Assembly: GCA_963580285.1 (NCBI GenBank)
Contig: OY757024.1
Span: forward strand, 126,418,045 to 126,482,044
Reading direction: 5' to 3'
Length of the DNA: 64,000 nt
Origin: Lucinisca nassula
Taxonomy: Eukaryota > Mollusca > Bivalvia > Lucinida > Lucinidae
Below are positions 11,500 to 20,668 of the stretch, piece by piece; within the stretch, counting starts at the first letter, position 1, and each line of letters starts with the position of its first letter. A program made the translations under genes and the position numbers. Under the pieces are notes generated by a model. The model had not been told where the DNA came from. It was given only the letters and a program-made list of their open reading frames with translations, and did no database searches.

Positions 11500-11705
11500 T
11501 AAATCTGTTTGTTTTGTATTTTAGTTTAACGGCTCAGTCAACACTTTTTAGGTCATTTTAACCGGTAAGTTTACCTATCAACACTTTACATGGACAGGCT
11601 TATACGTAAGTCGTTAACTAGTACAGTGCACATTCTTCGCCAGAAACCGACAACTGCCCTTCTTGAATCAGCGGAATGGAGATAATGACCGTCGCCAGTG
11701 TAGAT
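11500..11705 (-). repeat. tRNA-derived SINE family 1, tRNA head missing
   Basis: Body shared with 290-590 and 31109-31399 ('ctgcccttcttgaatcagcg'); truncated before the tRNA-like head. Confidence 0.55.
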
Positions 11706-12081
11706 AGATTCTGTCATTAAAAACTGAATCTGAAAATGTCGCCTGTTAATATCGACCGTGTATTTGTAATTTTTCAAACATCATTTTGTTTCACATAGGC
11801 GTGTTTTAACCCTAAAATAAAATAAAATAAATAAATAAAATGCACATGAAAATGTCGCCTGTATAATGATTTTGTCGTCGCAAACTTATCAAACATATTT
11901 TTGCATACAAGAAAACGGCGTGGACCCGGATCAGACTGCTCCGACTGCTCCGAGCAGTCTGATCTGGCTCCATATTATTTACAACGATGCATTTTAAAGT
12001 AAACAGCAGACAACAAAGCAGACGACAATTGTTGTGATTGGATTCTTAAGGGTTAGTGCGTGACGTTTGTTTTGTTTTCAG

Positions 12082-12270
12082 ACTACCAGTATGTTGACTA
12101 CATGGAAATTCGTCCATCGATTTATTCCGGCAGGCAGGATCCAGTATTCGGCGTTTTATCTTCCAACCCAAACTTCACTTCGATTGTGAAGAATGCGTCG
12201 TCACATACCTCTGGGAGCCTGGCGAGTACTTTGGGCTATCGTGGATTTGAGATCATACTTTATAATGGCG
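12082..12270 (+). CDS. Secreted duplicated-module protein, exon 2 (module A1)
   Basis: Bounded by a strong acceptor ('gttttgttttcag') and a GT donor at 12271; phase 1 at both ends. It encodes about 63 residues including YSGRQDPVFGVLSSNPNF and LGYRGFEIILYN. Exon 4 is clearly paralogous (FSGTRDPEFNLLRTNPNF, LGYRGFSVRL). The conserved skeleton is S-G-x-x-D-P-x-F-x-x-L-x-x-N-P-N-F-T and L-G-Y-R-G-F. I recall a loosely similar 'SGR.DP...LGYRGF' pattern in uncharacterised proteins but cannot name a family. There are no cysteines in this module. Confidence 0.75.
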
Positions 12271-12399
12271 GTAATGTTTGTTCCCCTAACGTCAACAAAC
12301 CAATGTACATCATTTTTTAAACATTAATTTACATAAGGTCTAAAAATCATCATCAGTAGCTGTGCTTCCACTGACATGCCTACAAAGGCTATGGGTCGG

Positions 12400-12715
12400 A
12401 AGGTCGCTAAAACTTTTTTTTTTATTTTTTGTCAACTTTTTATTTGATGGAAAAAAGCAAAAAGTAGTTAAAAAGGCTAAAATCTAACTATATTATACTA
12501 ATGTGGTTTAAAGCATCAAGGAGGCAAACGAACAGGGTTTCAATTATTATTTTTGCTATTTTGACAGTTTGATGAATTTTCATCATAAGTGCTAAAAATA
12601 TTAAGGTCGGTAGGTAAAAAAAAACATCTTTTTATTTTTTTTTCTGGATGGCAATAAAAATTGCAGGTCGGCAGGAAAATTCAGGGTCGGTCGGTTTAGC
12701 GGAAACACAGCGTTG
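12400..12715. mobile_element. 'GGTCGG' MITE, copy 1
   Basis: A/T-rich body with repeated 'aggtcggtaggtaaaaaa' motifs and an end 'gtcggtttagcggaaacac'. A related copy is at 40430-40840. Confidence 0.5.
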
Positions 12716-12736
12716 AAAGTATTATAAAAAGGCGTT

Positions 12737-13021
12737 TTTCATTACGAAAACACGCCTATATATACAAATACATTGAAAATGTTACCGCCTAAAAAGCGAA
12801 AATTTTAAGATGAAAAATTGCGATATTTTTCTTATTTCTGCTCAAAATATAGATTATGGGTACTCATTAGAACCGCCTCGTCGAGGCGGTTCTAACGAAT
12901 ACCCACAATCTGTACTTTGGAGCGGAAATAAGAAAAATAATGCATACCCCTGTAAACCCCAGTTTTATTATATAAAAGTGGGGTTCGAGGGGATCAAATT
13001 TATATAGGCGTGTTTTCGTGA
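12737..13021. mobile_element. Fold-back MITE family F, in intron 2
   Basis: Inverted 'cattacgaaaacacgcc' and 'ggcgtgttttcgtgatg'; central palindrome 'gaaccgcctcgtcgaggcgg'. Confidence 0.85.
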
Positions 13022-13178
13022 TGGTTACTCTTGTTTTCATACTCGTTAGAACACTGCCGTTGTGTTTTTTATTGCCTTTGTTTGTCTTTGCATGTATGTG
13101 CTGGTGACATTATGAAAACACACACGTGTGACATAGTGCGTACTTTCATATCTTCAAAATGGGTAATTTTTCATTGGA

Positions 13179-13413
13179 GCCCCGCCAAGCGAATTTGTGT
13201 CTTCGAGCATTCCGTCATGACAAATTTTAACTGCGCATGCCCAGCCATTCAGAGGGGTCAGGGATATGGCTTTCTGTCTGAAGGTTCCTCTTGATTCACT
13301 GCTTGTATGAGCGAGCAGCGAAGGTTCTGGCGAGACTGCGCGGATGCGCAGGCTCGCCTGAACCTTCGCTGCTCGCATAGGCGATAAGTATCAAAATCGC
13401 TTGACGGGGCCCA
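13179..13413. mobile_element. MITE family M3, copy 2
   Basis: Near-identical to 8574-8806, with the same 'ccccgccaagcga' inverted ends. Confidence 0.85.
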
Positions 13414-13539
13414 TTTATTTATTTTTTGGTCATATTTTTCTTATTTATACTGCAAACATTATGAAAACACAACCGTGTGATATCGTGCATTTTTTATATT
13501 TCCAAAATGGCTACTTTCCCGACGAAAAGATTTGTCATT

Positions 13540-13860
13540 TCTCTTATTTATAATCCAAACCTATGTTGAGGGTACTCGTTAGAACCGCCTCATTGAGACG
13601 GTTCTAACGAATACCAACAGCTTATGTCTAAGAGCAGAAATAAGAAGAAAAAAATAATGTACATCCCTGTAAACCACGGTTTTCCCTATATCCAGTGGGG
13701 TTTACAGGGGTGTTTATTTCACGGATGTGTTATCATAATGCGAGTGCACACAACCTAATGCTTGGAGCAGAAATAAGAAAAATAATGTATACCAGTTTTA
13801 TCTATACAAGATGGGGTTTAGGGGTACACATTACTCGGACGTGTTAGAGTGATGAGTATA
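13540..13860. mobile_element. Diverged fold-back MITE F sequence, two partial units
   Basis: Central palindrome 'gaaccgcctcattgagacgg' at about 13580, then a second partial repeat of 'gagcagaaataagaaaaata' and 'tggggtttaggggt'. The termini are diverged ('cggatgtgttatcataatg'). Confidence 0.55.
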
Positions 13861-13983
13861 TTTTATTTCGGGTTTTTTGGAAAGAAACTGTCCTGTGGAT
13901 ATACTACATTCTTTCATATTTCTAAAGTGGTTGTTTGGGTGGGGCAAAGCCTACTGATATTGGCTTCCTGTTGGACAAGGCCT

Positions 13984-14422
13984 ATGGGGCGCCGTTTCAC
14001 TACTTAATCCGTATTTATAGATATCCATAATTGTTTATGGATATCCAGAATTAGAATTATGGATATCCATAAATCGAATTATGGATATCCATAATTATTT
14101 ATGGATATCCATAATTCGAATTATGGATATCCTTAATTCGAATTATGGGTATCCATAATTCGAATTATGGATATCCGTAAATCGAACTGAATTAATGATA
14201 TCCATAAATCGAATAATGGATATCCATTACTCGATTTATTGATATCCATAAATCGAATTATGGATATCCATTATTCGGCTGATTTATGGATAGCCTGAAA
14301 TCGAATTATGGATATCCATTATTCGGCTGATTTATGGATATCCTTAAATCGAATTATGGATATCCATAATTCGATTTATGGATATCTATAAATACGGATT
14401 TAATAGTAAAACGGCGCCCCAT
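13984..14422. mobile_element. TIR-capped 'GATATCCATAA' tandem-palindrome element
   Basis: Long inverted ends ('atggggcgccgtttcacta' on the left, the complement of 'tagtaaaacggcgccccat' on the right) enclose about fifteen units of a self-complementary motif, 'ttatggatatccataattcg', with a ClaI/EcoRI-like 'atcgaatt' spacer. Each unit can pair with itself or any other, so the whole block can fold into one cruciform or many small ones. Confidence 0.85.
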
Positions 14423-14429
14423 AAAGACC

Positions 14430-14870
14430 TGCTGTCATTGCGGCATGTAAGGATAGATGATATTTGTTTGTAATGTTTCTCCTCCGTTACAAACCTATAT
14501 ACATGTACGGCGAAATACCGCTATTAAGACCCCCACCCCACTACAATTAAGACTAATTCTCCTGTAAAAAGCATTTTTGCAAGGTTTTAGTCATTATTTC
14601 TGTGTGTTTTCTGCACTCAGTGTCTTCCAGAAATAGCCTGAATCCTTTATTGTATTTTGGTTTTGATATTTTACGGCCCTTTCAAGATTATTTCAATCAT
14701 ATCGAGCCGATCGTTAATCAGAGGTGTGAATCAAGGATTAAACGTTATCCTGCTGAGCACGAAAATCACTATCTTTGCAAACATGAAGATCTACACCAAA
14801 GTCATCTGATCAGGGTCTACACTGTTTGTCATGCAGTTTGTGAATTGAGAGATAGTAAAAACTGGCTTCG
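14430..14870. repeat. Repeat-derived intron sequence
   Basis: 'cgctattaagacc...attaagactaattct' is shared with 16988-17050. 'ttacggccctttcaagatta' recurs reversed at about 22350-22380. The open frame here is therefore repeat-derived, not an exon. Confidence 0.5.
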
Positions 14871-15125
14871 GCTAATTTAATATTACGAAAAAAATTTTGT
14901 CTTCTTTTTACACAACTCCAAAATGGCTACTTTTCTGATGATAATCCGTGATATTTTTCTCATGCAGACTGCAAACATAGGTTCTCTGGGCTGGTTAGAG
15001 CCACCTCACCATACCATAACATATGTCTTGTAGCGGAAATAAGACAATTAATAACAGCCCCGTAAACCGCAGTTTTCTTTAAATAAAGTGGCGTGTTCAT
15101 TTCACGGACCTGTCCACGTAATGAT
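14870..15125. mobile_element. Diverged fold-back MITE F fragment
   Basis: Contains 'aatggctacttttctgatga', a remnant of the central region and 'tttcacggacctgtccacg', as in the 60110-60395 subfamily. Confidence 0.5.
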
Positions 15126-15174
15126 TTATTCAGCAGGATAAGGGTTCATTTCTGTTCCTTTACATTAATTGCAG

Positions 15175-15354
15175 CGAACCACACTGTCCCATTCTACCTA
15201 CTATCCACACAAACTGTTATCATTGGAAAATGCCAAGACCCAGTCTTTGAAGAGAAAATCCTCCAGACTGTATCCCAACTGCCAGACAAGCAGGGTACCA
15301 AGATGTCTTCAGGATTGGTCCAACAGCTTGACAATGACATCAAATCATGCACAG
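15175..15354 (+). CDS. Secreted duplicated-module protein, exon 3 (module B1)
   Basis: Acceptor 'tacattaattgcag', donor GT at 15355, phase 1 at both ends (180 nt). It encodes about 59 residues including TVIIGKCQDPVFEEKILQT and QGTKMSSGLVQQLDNDIKSC. Exon 5 is its paralogue (TVTLGKC, ILQTISKLPDTQG, MSSSIVQ, EIKHC). Two cysteines about 40 residues apart are conserved between the copies and could form a disulphide, fitting a secreted protein. Function unknown. Confidence 0.8.
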
Positions 15355-15562
15355 GTATTTGTTTGTTTGCTTGACTTGAGGTTTAATGTTCCCGTCAACG
15401 CTGTATAGGTCATTTTGGGGACATTGCTTCCAATTCTGTGGGACTTTTACCCGGCATTGAGATGAAATGACATCTCAAGCCCTGTCGCCCAATGAAACCA
15501 ATAGAGTTTATAGGCATGGACGGTCCAACTCGCACCGCTCTTCCTGGGCAGGCTTAGAACAT

Positions 15563-15831
15563 ATAGAATATATTTAACTTCACTACATTGTGTGTAGGAA
15601 TGTGTGGCGGCGGTAAAACGTCTCCCTGCCCTACATCATAGTGTAGATTATATTTTCTTGTCCTTTGGGATCATTGATTCCATTGTGGAATTTTGAAAAT
15701 ATCCGAGGGTCACTGATGAGGCCTAATTGGCCGAAACTAGCTAGTCTGGTCCAGAAAACATGTACACTCCATATTTTTCACTTCTGTGGTGTATTCCTTG
15801 CTTCCAAAGGATAACCCTTTTATAGAACATA
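15563..15831 (+). mobile_element. Retrozyme-like insertion with hammerhead ribozyme
   Basis: Flanked by 9-bp direct repeats 'ttagaacat' (15554-15562 and 15832-15840), showing insertion into the SINE. It contains the complete hammerhead at 15707-15752 and no reading frame. Decayed tandem copies form the array at 36040-37035, where the spacing between two hammerhead remnants is about 259 bp. Size, lack of coding capacity and a type I hammerhead match metazoan retrozymes, small non-autonomous circular-RNA retroelements. Confidence 0.75.
15707..15752 (+). ncRNA. Type I hammerhead ribozyme
   Basis: All core elements are in order. Stem I 5' arm is 707-712. CTGATGA is 713-719. Stem II is a 4-bp GGCC/GGCC helix closed by TAATT (720-732). 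GAA is 733-735. Stem III is ACT/AGT (736-738 with 743-745) with a 4-base AGCT loop, followed by the cleavage-site C at 746 (GTC). Stem I 3' arm is 747-752 and pairs with the 5' arm as six pairs, two of them G-U. Very short stem III is typical of hammerheads in animal retroelements. Predicted to self-cleave after 15746. Confidence 0.85.
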
Positions 15832-15935
15832 TTAGAACATCTAATCGGTTTACCAGTAATCATGTGTGGTCGGATTCAGCTCTGCGTGGGAGCATCATGC
15901 TGCCCATCTATTTCTACAAGATGCTCTGGTATAAA

Positions 15936-16288
15936 TGCAGTTTCAAGAACTTTACTGATCGACTTTAATTGAATAATTTTAGAATTTCTTAGCAATGAAT
16001 GAATGGATGAATACATATTGTCACTGTTACATTTCACCAGGCACAGCCTTTCGTAACCATTGTTAAAGCATTTTACACACCAAATGGACACAATTTCATG
16101 GTATAGATGCAAAGACAAATGAAAGCATATTAATGTGCACATTTTCACTCCAGGAATGGATTTAAATATATGATACATACAGTTATATAACCTGAATGTA
16201 ACCACAGTCCAGATATAGTATATTGACTCTGAAGCTTGCAGAGTTTTTTACCGCAGGCAAGACTGTTTATGTTCTACATCTGGCTTAT
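15936..16288. other. Intron 3 sequence, nothing recognised
   Basis: AT-rich, with no repeat match in the window and no splice-bounded exon. A minus-strand open frame of 109 codons here lacks recognisable features. Confidence 0.35.
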
Positions 16289-16293
16289 CAGTT

Positions 16294-16577
16294 ATCATCA
16301 CGAAAACACGCTAATACAATTCTGACCCCCTTGAACCCCACTTTTATATAGTAAAATTGGGGTATACAGTGGTAAACCCTATTTTTCTTATTTCTGCTCT
16401 AAAATATAGATTGTGGGTACCCGTTAAAACCGCCTCGATGAGGCGGTTCTAACGAGTACCCACTATCTATAGTTTGAGCAGAAATTAGAAAAATACCACA
16501 AATTTTCATCTTCAAGTTTTCATTTTTTCGGTGATAAAGATTGCAATGTACTTGTCTAGGCGTGTTTTCGTAATGAT
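16294..16577. mobile_element. Fold-back MITE family F, in intron 3
   Basis: Inverted 'catcacgaaaacacgc' and 'gcgtgttttcgtaatg'; central palindrome 'aaccgcctcgatgaggcggt'. Confidence 0.85.
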
Positions 16578-16789
16578 GGGCGGAGATGGCTTAGTGGTCT
16601 TCATTTATAATGAAAAATGCCGATAAAAGGATAGCAATGGCGACCATCTTGGAAAATGACCGCCATTTTGATTCCAGCGTTTTTTTTTAAACAGTATACC
16701 CATATTGGGGTCCTTGCAAACATTCATGCTTGTTTCACTAAATGCACGATTTTACTCGAATATCGACTAACGCTGCCGAGCTACTTGGC

Positions 16790-16865
16790 AGACCGGTTCA
16801 GTGGTGTATCCCTTGCTTCCGAAGGATAACCCTTTCTAGAACATATTATATCCAAGTGGTTAACA
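16790..16865 (+). repeat. Fragment of the retrozyme-related repeat
   Basis: 'agtggtgtatcccttgcttc' and 'aaggataaccctttctagaa' match the retrozyme body at 15785-15832; no hammerhead remains. Confidence 0.6.
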
Positions 16866-16904
16866 GTAATTTGATTGGCTGATAGTCAAAAATGGTTTGA
16901 ATTT

Positions 16905-16939
<35 letters not shown>

Positions 16940-17095
16940 AATAATATTTTATTCATTTATTTATTTATTAATTTACAGTGTTATTTCGCTATTAAGACCA
17001 CCTAAAATTAAGACTAATTCTGCTTAAACAAGCTTATTTAGCAGGTGTTATTTGTTCTTTCTTTGCGCTTTCTGCATACCGTGTCCGCTGGTCGT

Positions 17096-17162
17096 AGACC
17101 ACCTTTGGGACTGTTCAAAAGTGGTCTTAAAGACCACTTTTGAACAGTCCCAAAGGTGGTCT
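17096..17162. repeat. Perfect 33-bp-arm palindrome
   Basis: Arms 17096-17128 and 17130-17162 are exact reverse complements separated by one base. The arm contains 'ggactgttcaaaagtggtct'. Confidence 0.9.
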
Positions 17163-17229
17163 TAATATAAGAATTTTAATTTTACTGTATTTATTTATTT
17201 ATAATGAGAAATACTATTAATATATCAGT

Positions 17230-17459
17230 CAGCGCACGACAAAACCTACAATAAGGCATGTGCGCCCAGAGAAGACTCAGATCCACCTGCACATCCACGC
17301 AGTCTGATCAGAGTCTTCTCTGTGCGCTCTAAGGATAACTTAGGGCCCATTGCTCCTTCATGCAGCAAGAGAAGTCTCTGGTTAGACTACATGGATGCGC
17401 AGGCTGATCTGAGTCCTCGATGGGCGCACATGTCTTAATGTAGGTTTTGTTGTGTGCTG
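17230..17459. mobile_element. MITE with 'CAGCGCACGACAAAACCTAC' TIR
   Basis: The right end 'gtaggttttgttgtgtgctg' is the inverted, slightly diverged left end. Internal blocks contain 'tctgatcagagtcttctct'. Its right end lies 28 bp before exon 4, so part of the exon 4 branch-point region is MITE or its immediate flank. Confidence 0.75.
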
Positions 17460-17487
17460 GCTCATATTATATTTATTATATTTGCAG

Positions 17488-17679
17488 GCAGCATAGACTC
17501 CATGCAAGTAACCCTGTCAGTATTTTCCGGGACAAGAGACCCAGAATTCAACTTATTAAGAACAAATCCTAACTTCACAGCGATTGCGACAAAAATGAGT
17601 TCTCGACAGTCAACTCCTCTGAATGGAATATTAGGCTATAGAGGTTTTAGCGTCAGACTCCAAGAACACGGACAAAATG
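17488..17679 (+). CDS. Secreted duplicated-module protein, exon 4 (module A2)
   Basis: Acceptor 'tattatatttgcag', donor GT at 17680, phase 1 at both ends (192 nt). It encodes about 64 residues paralogous to exon 2, with SVFSGTRDPEF, NPNFTAI and LGYRGFSVRLQEHGQN. Together with exon 5 it repeats the exon 2-exon 3 module, so the protein holds two tandem A-B units behind one signal peptide. Divergence between modules is considerable, so the duplication is not recent. Confidence 0.8.
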
Positions 17680-17729
17680 GTCAGTTTTTTTAATTGATTG
17701 TTGGTTATTTGACCAAAATGTACCATAAT

Positions 17730-17912
17730 CCAGCGGCCAGTTGTTAAAAACTAGCGATGTGGTCAGTTAACGAATGGTTAGCTGTTTTATCATTTAATAT
17801 TGCAAATATATTAATATCTTTGCAGGAAAAAATGTGTGTTAAGCTGATCACATTTTTTAGCAAAAATACCAAATTTCAGATATTGTACTTGCTAGAACAG
17901 GTAACAGTTTCA
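17730..17912. mobile_element. MITE family M2 ('CAGTTGTTCAAA' TIR), right end cut by a family F MITE
   Basis: Starts 'gcggccagttgttaaaaact' and runs through 'ttgctagaacaggtaacag', then stops where a fold-back MITE begins. Fuller copies are at 22868-23091, 38025-38268 and 59000-59243. Confidence 0.65.
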
Positions 17913-18247
17913 TCACGAGAACACGCCTATACAAATACACTGTAGACTTAACTGCCGAAAAATCGACAATTTTAAGATGAAAAATTGTGATATTTTTCTT
18001 ATATGTACTCAAAATATAGATTATGGGTACTCGTTAGAACCGCCTCATCGAGGCGGTTCTAACGAGTACCCACAATCTATATTTTAGAGCAGAAATAAGA
18101 AAAAAATGAGGCGGTTCTAATGAGTGCCCACAATCTATATTTTGAGCAGAAATAAGAAAAATATGGTATACCCCCGGAAACCCCAGTTTTACTATATAAA
18201 AGTGGGGTTCAATGGGGTCAAATTTATATAGGCGTGTTTTCGTGATG
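17913..18247. mobile_element. Fold-back MITE family F (internal partial duplication)
   Basis: Inverted 'catcacgagaacacgcc' and 'ggcgtgttttcgtgatg'. The right half of the central hairpin ('gaggcggttctaa' plus 'gcagaaataagaaaa') occurs twice, making this copy longer. Confidence 0.85.
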
Positions 18248-18389
18248 TACCCTTAATGGAAAGAATTTCCTCCTCAGGAGCAAATTCCTTCCTTTAAGAT
18301 TTGACCTCTTTTGACATGGTAAACAAACACACTTTCTGTAAGAGTTGCCTCCCCTGAAGGTGTACCCATTCCCCATAACGATGCAGAAA

Positions 18390-18690
18390 TGCCCTGTACC
18401 TAATTATGCAAATTTAAAGCCGAGTGGGGCTTGGAGAAATAGATTGAGCTGCATGGTGCTTCCGAACATAAGTACTGGTCAACCGTTCAGAGAATCCAAG
18501 CCAAAGTGGCGCGTGTCAGAATATAAACTCGATTGGTTGCATTCATTAGGCGGCAGGTCGTGAGATTTCATTACATCTTAATGTCTGGTAAAAGCGTCAC
18601 AACATCGGAATCAGCGTCTCAGAAATGACCTTATTAGTATTAAAAGGGGACCCCTACTCTCAATGCAAACAATATTCAGCCGAACCTCAA
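18390..18690 (+). repeat. SINE-like repeat family S (plus), diverged
   Basis: 'gagctgcatggtgcttcc' to 'gtattaaaaggggaccc'; the tail is diverged. Preceded by an M1 MITE fragment at 18248-18385. Confidence 0.65.
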
Positions 18691-18825
18691 CGGCTCAAAC
18701 ACACTGGAGGCCGACTGTGACAAACTAGGGGTCATTATTAATTGATTATCCTATATTACACAAGATCAACCAATATTCAAAAATCATAAATCATGTTTTT
18801 AATTGCGTCAATTAATAAAATTGTC

Positions 18826-18962
18826 ATTAATCAAGTAATTTCCTATTGTCCCAGTTACAGGTCCTCGGTCAGCTGTACTGGCCTCGGCCTTCGGCCTCGT
18901 GCCAATACAGCAGACCTCGGACCTGTAACTGGGCCAATACGAAATTATTTGATTAATAACAT
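18826..18962. repeat. Long hairpin repeat
   Basis: Left arm 'cccagttacaggtcctcgg' and right arm 'ccgagg...cctgtaactgggcc' inverted (present as 'cctcggacctgtaactggg'), with outer arms 'attaatcaagtaattt' and 'aaattatttgattaat'. The inner loop is 'ctcggccttcggcctcg'. Confidence 0.8.
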
Positions 18963-19280
18963 TATATTAAAGTTTGTCTGAAACAAGGCAGTTCAAACCA
19001 CTAGGGCTAACCATAGTACCAGGTCAGGAGACACAGCTAAGATTTTTTTTTTTCAATTTTCTTTGAAATAATGGTATGCATTTGTACTCATTTTAATCGC
19101 CTCATCGAGGCAGTACAAAACGTTTATGCTTAATCAGATACTTTACCAGCAGATCGCGCAAGGTTTTCATGTTATTCGGGGGAAGACTGAATGGGGTTTT
19201 ACACTGTTTTTTTTTTTTAAATATCGGGACATACTTGTATGCTGTTAAGTGTAACAATTTCCATTTTATAAAACTTTCAG

Positions 19281-19435
19281 GCACACGAACAGTGACCTTG
19301 GGAAAATGCACCTTACCAGATCTTGAGGACAACATTCTACAGACTATTTCCAAGTTACCAGATACACAGGGTCACCGAATGTCTTCTAGTATCGTTCAAT
19401 ATGTATCCAATGAAATAAAGCACTGTACGTGTTAA
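19281..19435 (+). CDS. Secreted duplicated-module protein, exon 5 (module B2, terminal)
   Basis: Acceptor 'ttataaaactttcag', phase-1 start. It encodes about 50 residues paralogous to exon 3 (TVTLGKC, ILQTISKLPD, MSSSIVQ, EIKHC) and then meets TAA two codons past the conserved last cysteine. Exon 3 splices at the equivalent point; here no GT is in the right phase, so this reads as the terminal coding exon. The assembled product is about 262 residues. The 3' end of this exon is the first unit of a tandem repeat. Confidence 0.75.
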
Positions 19436-19745
19436 TAATTAAACAAGATAAGATTGACATTTCGTTTGTTTATTCTATTACACGATTAACAAAGTCCGGC
19501 GTATTAGCCGGGCTTTAGTCAGTACGTATCCAATGAAATAAAGCACTGTACGTGTTAATAATTAGACAAGATGAAGATTGACATTTCGTTTGTTTATTCT
19601 ATTACACAATTAACAAAGTCCGGCGTATTAGCCGGGGTTTAGTCAGTACGTATCCAATGAAATAAAGCACTGTACTTGTTGATAATTAAACAAGATAAGA
19701 TTGTCATTTGCTTCGTTTATTCTATTACATGATTAACCCTTTTTG
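19400..19745 (+). repeat. ~123-bp tandem repeat beginning inside exon 5
   Basis: 'cgtatccaatgaaataaagc' (first copy 'tgtatccaat...') starts at about 19400, 19523 and 19647, spaced 123-124 bp, each followed by 'attgacatttcgtttgttta' or a variant and 'aagtccggcgtattagccgg' in the first two. The coding end of exon 5 was thus copied downstream as non-coding DNA. Confidence 0.9.
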
Positions 19746-19814
19746 TACCAAATGGAATATTACTCCTTATATATAGCAGGAGTCTATTTAAAATAATTTG
19801 GGGTGTCTAGTTGC

Positions 19815-20115
19815 TTTGTTTGTTTGATTTGAGGTTTAACGTCCCCCTCAACACTGTAAAGGTCATTTTGGAGACGTTGCTTCCAATTTTGTGGGACTTT
19901 TACCCGACATTGAGATGAAATGACATCTCAAGCCCTGTCGCCCAATGAAACCAATAGGGTTTATTAGCATGGACGGTCCGCCTCGCACCGCGGTTCCTGG
20001 ACAGGCTTAGATCCTCTAAGCGGTTTACCAGTACTAGTGTGCAGGCCGGATTCAGCTATGCGTGGAAGCATCTTGCAGCCCATATATTTCTTCAAGCCCA
20101 TATGGGCGGGGGCGA
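19815..20115 (-). repeat. SINE-like repeat family S (minus)
   Basis: Full-length: 'tttgatttgaggtttaacgt' to 'tcttcaagcccatatgggc'. Part of the 548-bp duplication; the second copy is at 20363-20668. Confidence 0.85.
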
Positions 20116-20362
20116 AAGCTGAAGATTGACATTTCGTTTGTTTATTCTATTACACGATTAACAAAGTCCGGCGTATAAGCCGGGGTTTAGTCAGTACGTA
20201 TCCAATGAAATAAAGCACTATACTTGTTAATAATTAAACAAGATGAAGATTGACATTTGTTTCGTTTATTCTATCACATGATTAACCCTTTTTGTACAAA
20301 ATGGAATCTTCCTCCTTATATATAGCAGGAGTCCATTTAAAACAATTTGGGGTGTCTGGTTG

Positions 20363-20668
20363 CTTTGTTTGTTTGTTTGATTTGAGGTTTAAAGTCCCCC
20401 TCAACACTGTAACGGTCATTTTGGAAAAGTTACTTCCAATTTTGTGGGATTTTTACCCGACATTGAGATGAAATGATATCTCAAGCCCTGTCGCCCGATG
20501 AAACCAATAGGGTTTATTAGCATGGACGGTCTGCCTCGCACCGCAGTTCCTGGACAGGCTTAGATCCTCTAAGCGGTTTACCAGTGCTAGTATGCGGGCC
20601 GGATTCAGCTCTGCTAGAAAGCACCATGCAGCCCATATATTTCTTCAAGCCCCTATGGGCGGGGGGGG
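20363..20668 (-). repeat. SINE-like repeat family S (minus), duplicated copy
   Basis: Copy of 19815-20115 carried by the segmental duplication; differs by scattered substitutions. Confidence 0.85.

Larger units (their letters stand above)
15358..15935 (-). repeat. SINE-like repeat family S (minus), split by a retrozyme
   Basis: The SINE runs 15358-15562 and resumes 15841-15935 ('ctaatcggtttaccagtaat' to 'catctatttctacaag'). The interruption is the 269-bp insertion at 15563-15831 with its 9-bp duplication. Confidence 0.8.
19573..20668 (+). repeat. 548-bp tandem segmental duplication including a SINE
   Basis: 19573-20120 is repeated as 20121-20668: same order of the exon-5-derived repeat, 'gattaaccctttttgtac', 'tatatatagcaggagtc' and a minus-strand family S SINE. 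Offsets of several landmarks are all 548 bp. The second copy ends in a G-run (20664-20681). Confidence 0.9.

Noticed and set aside
14602..14880. 92-codon plus-strand frame in intron 2
   Set aside because: Parts recur elsewhere as repeat sequence, and exon 2 splices in phase directly to exon 3.
6480..18250. Repeated palindromes as a CRISPR array or bacterial terminators
   Set aside because: Copies are dispersed over the window with TIRs and surrounding MITE sequence in an animal intron context; there are no regular spacers.
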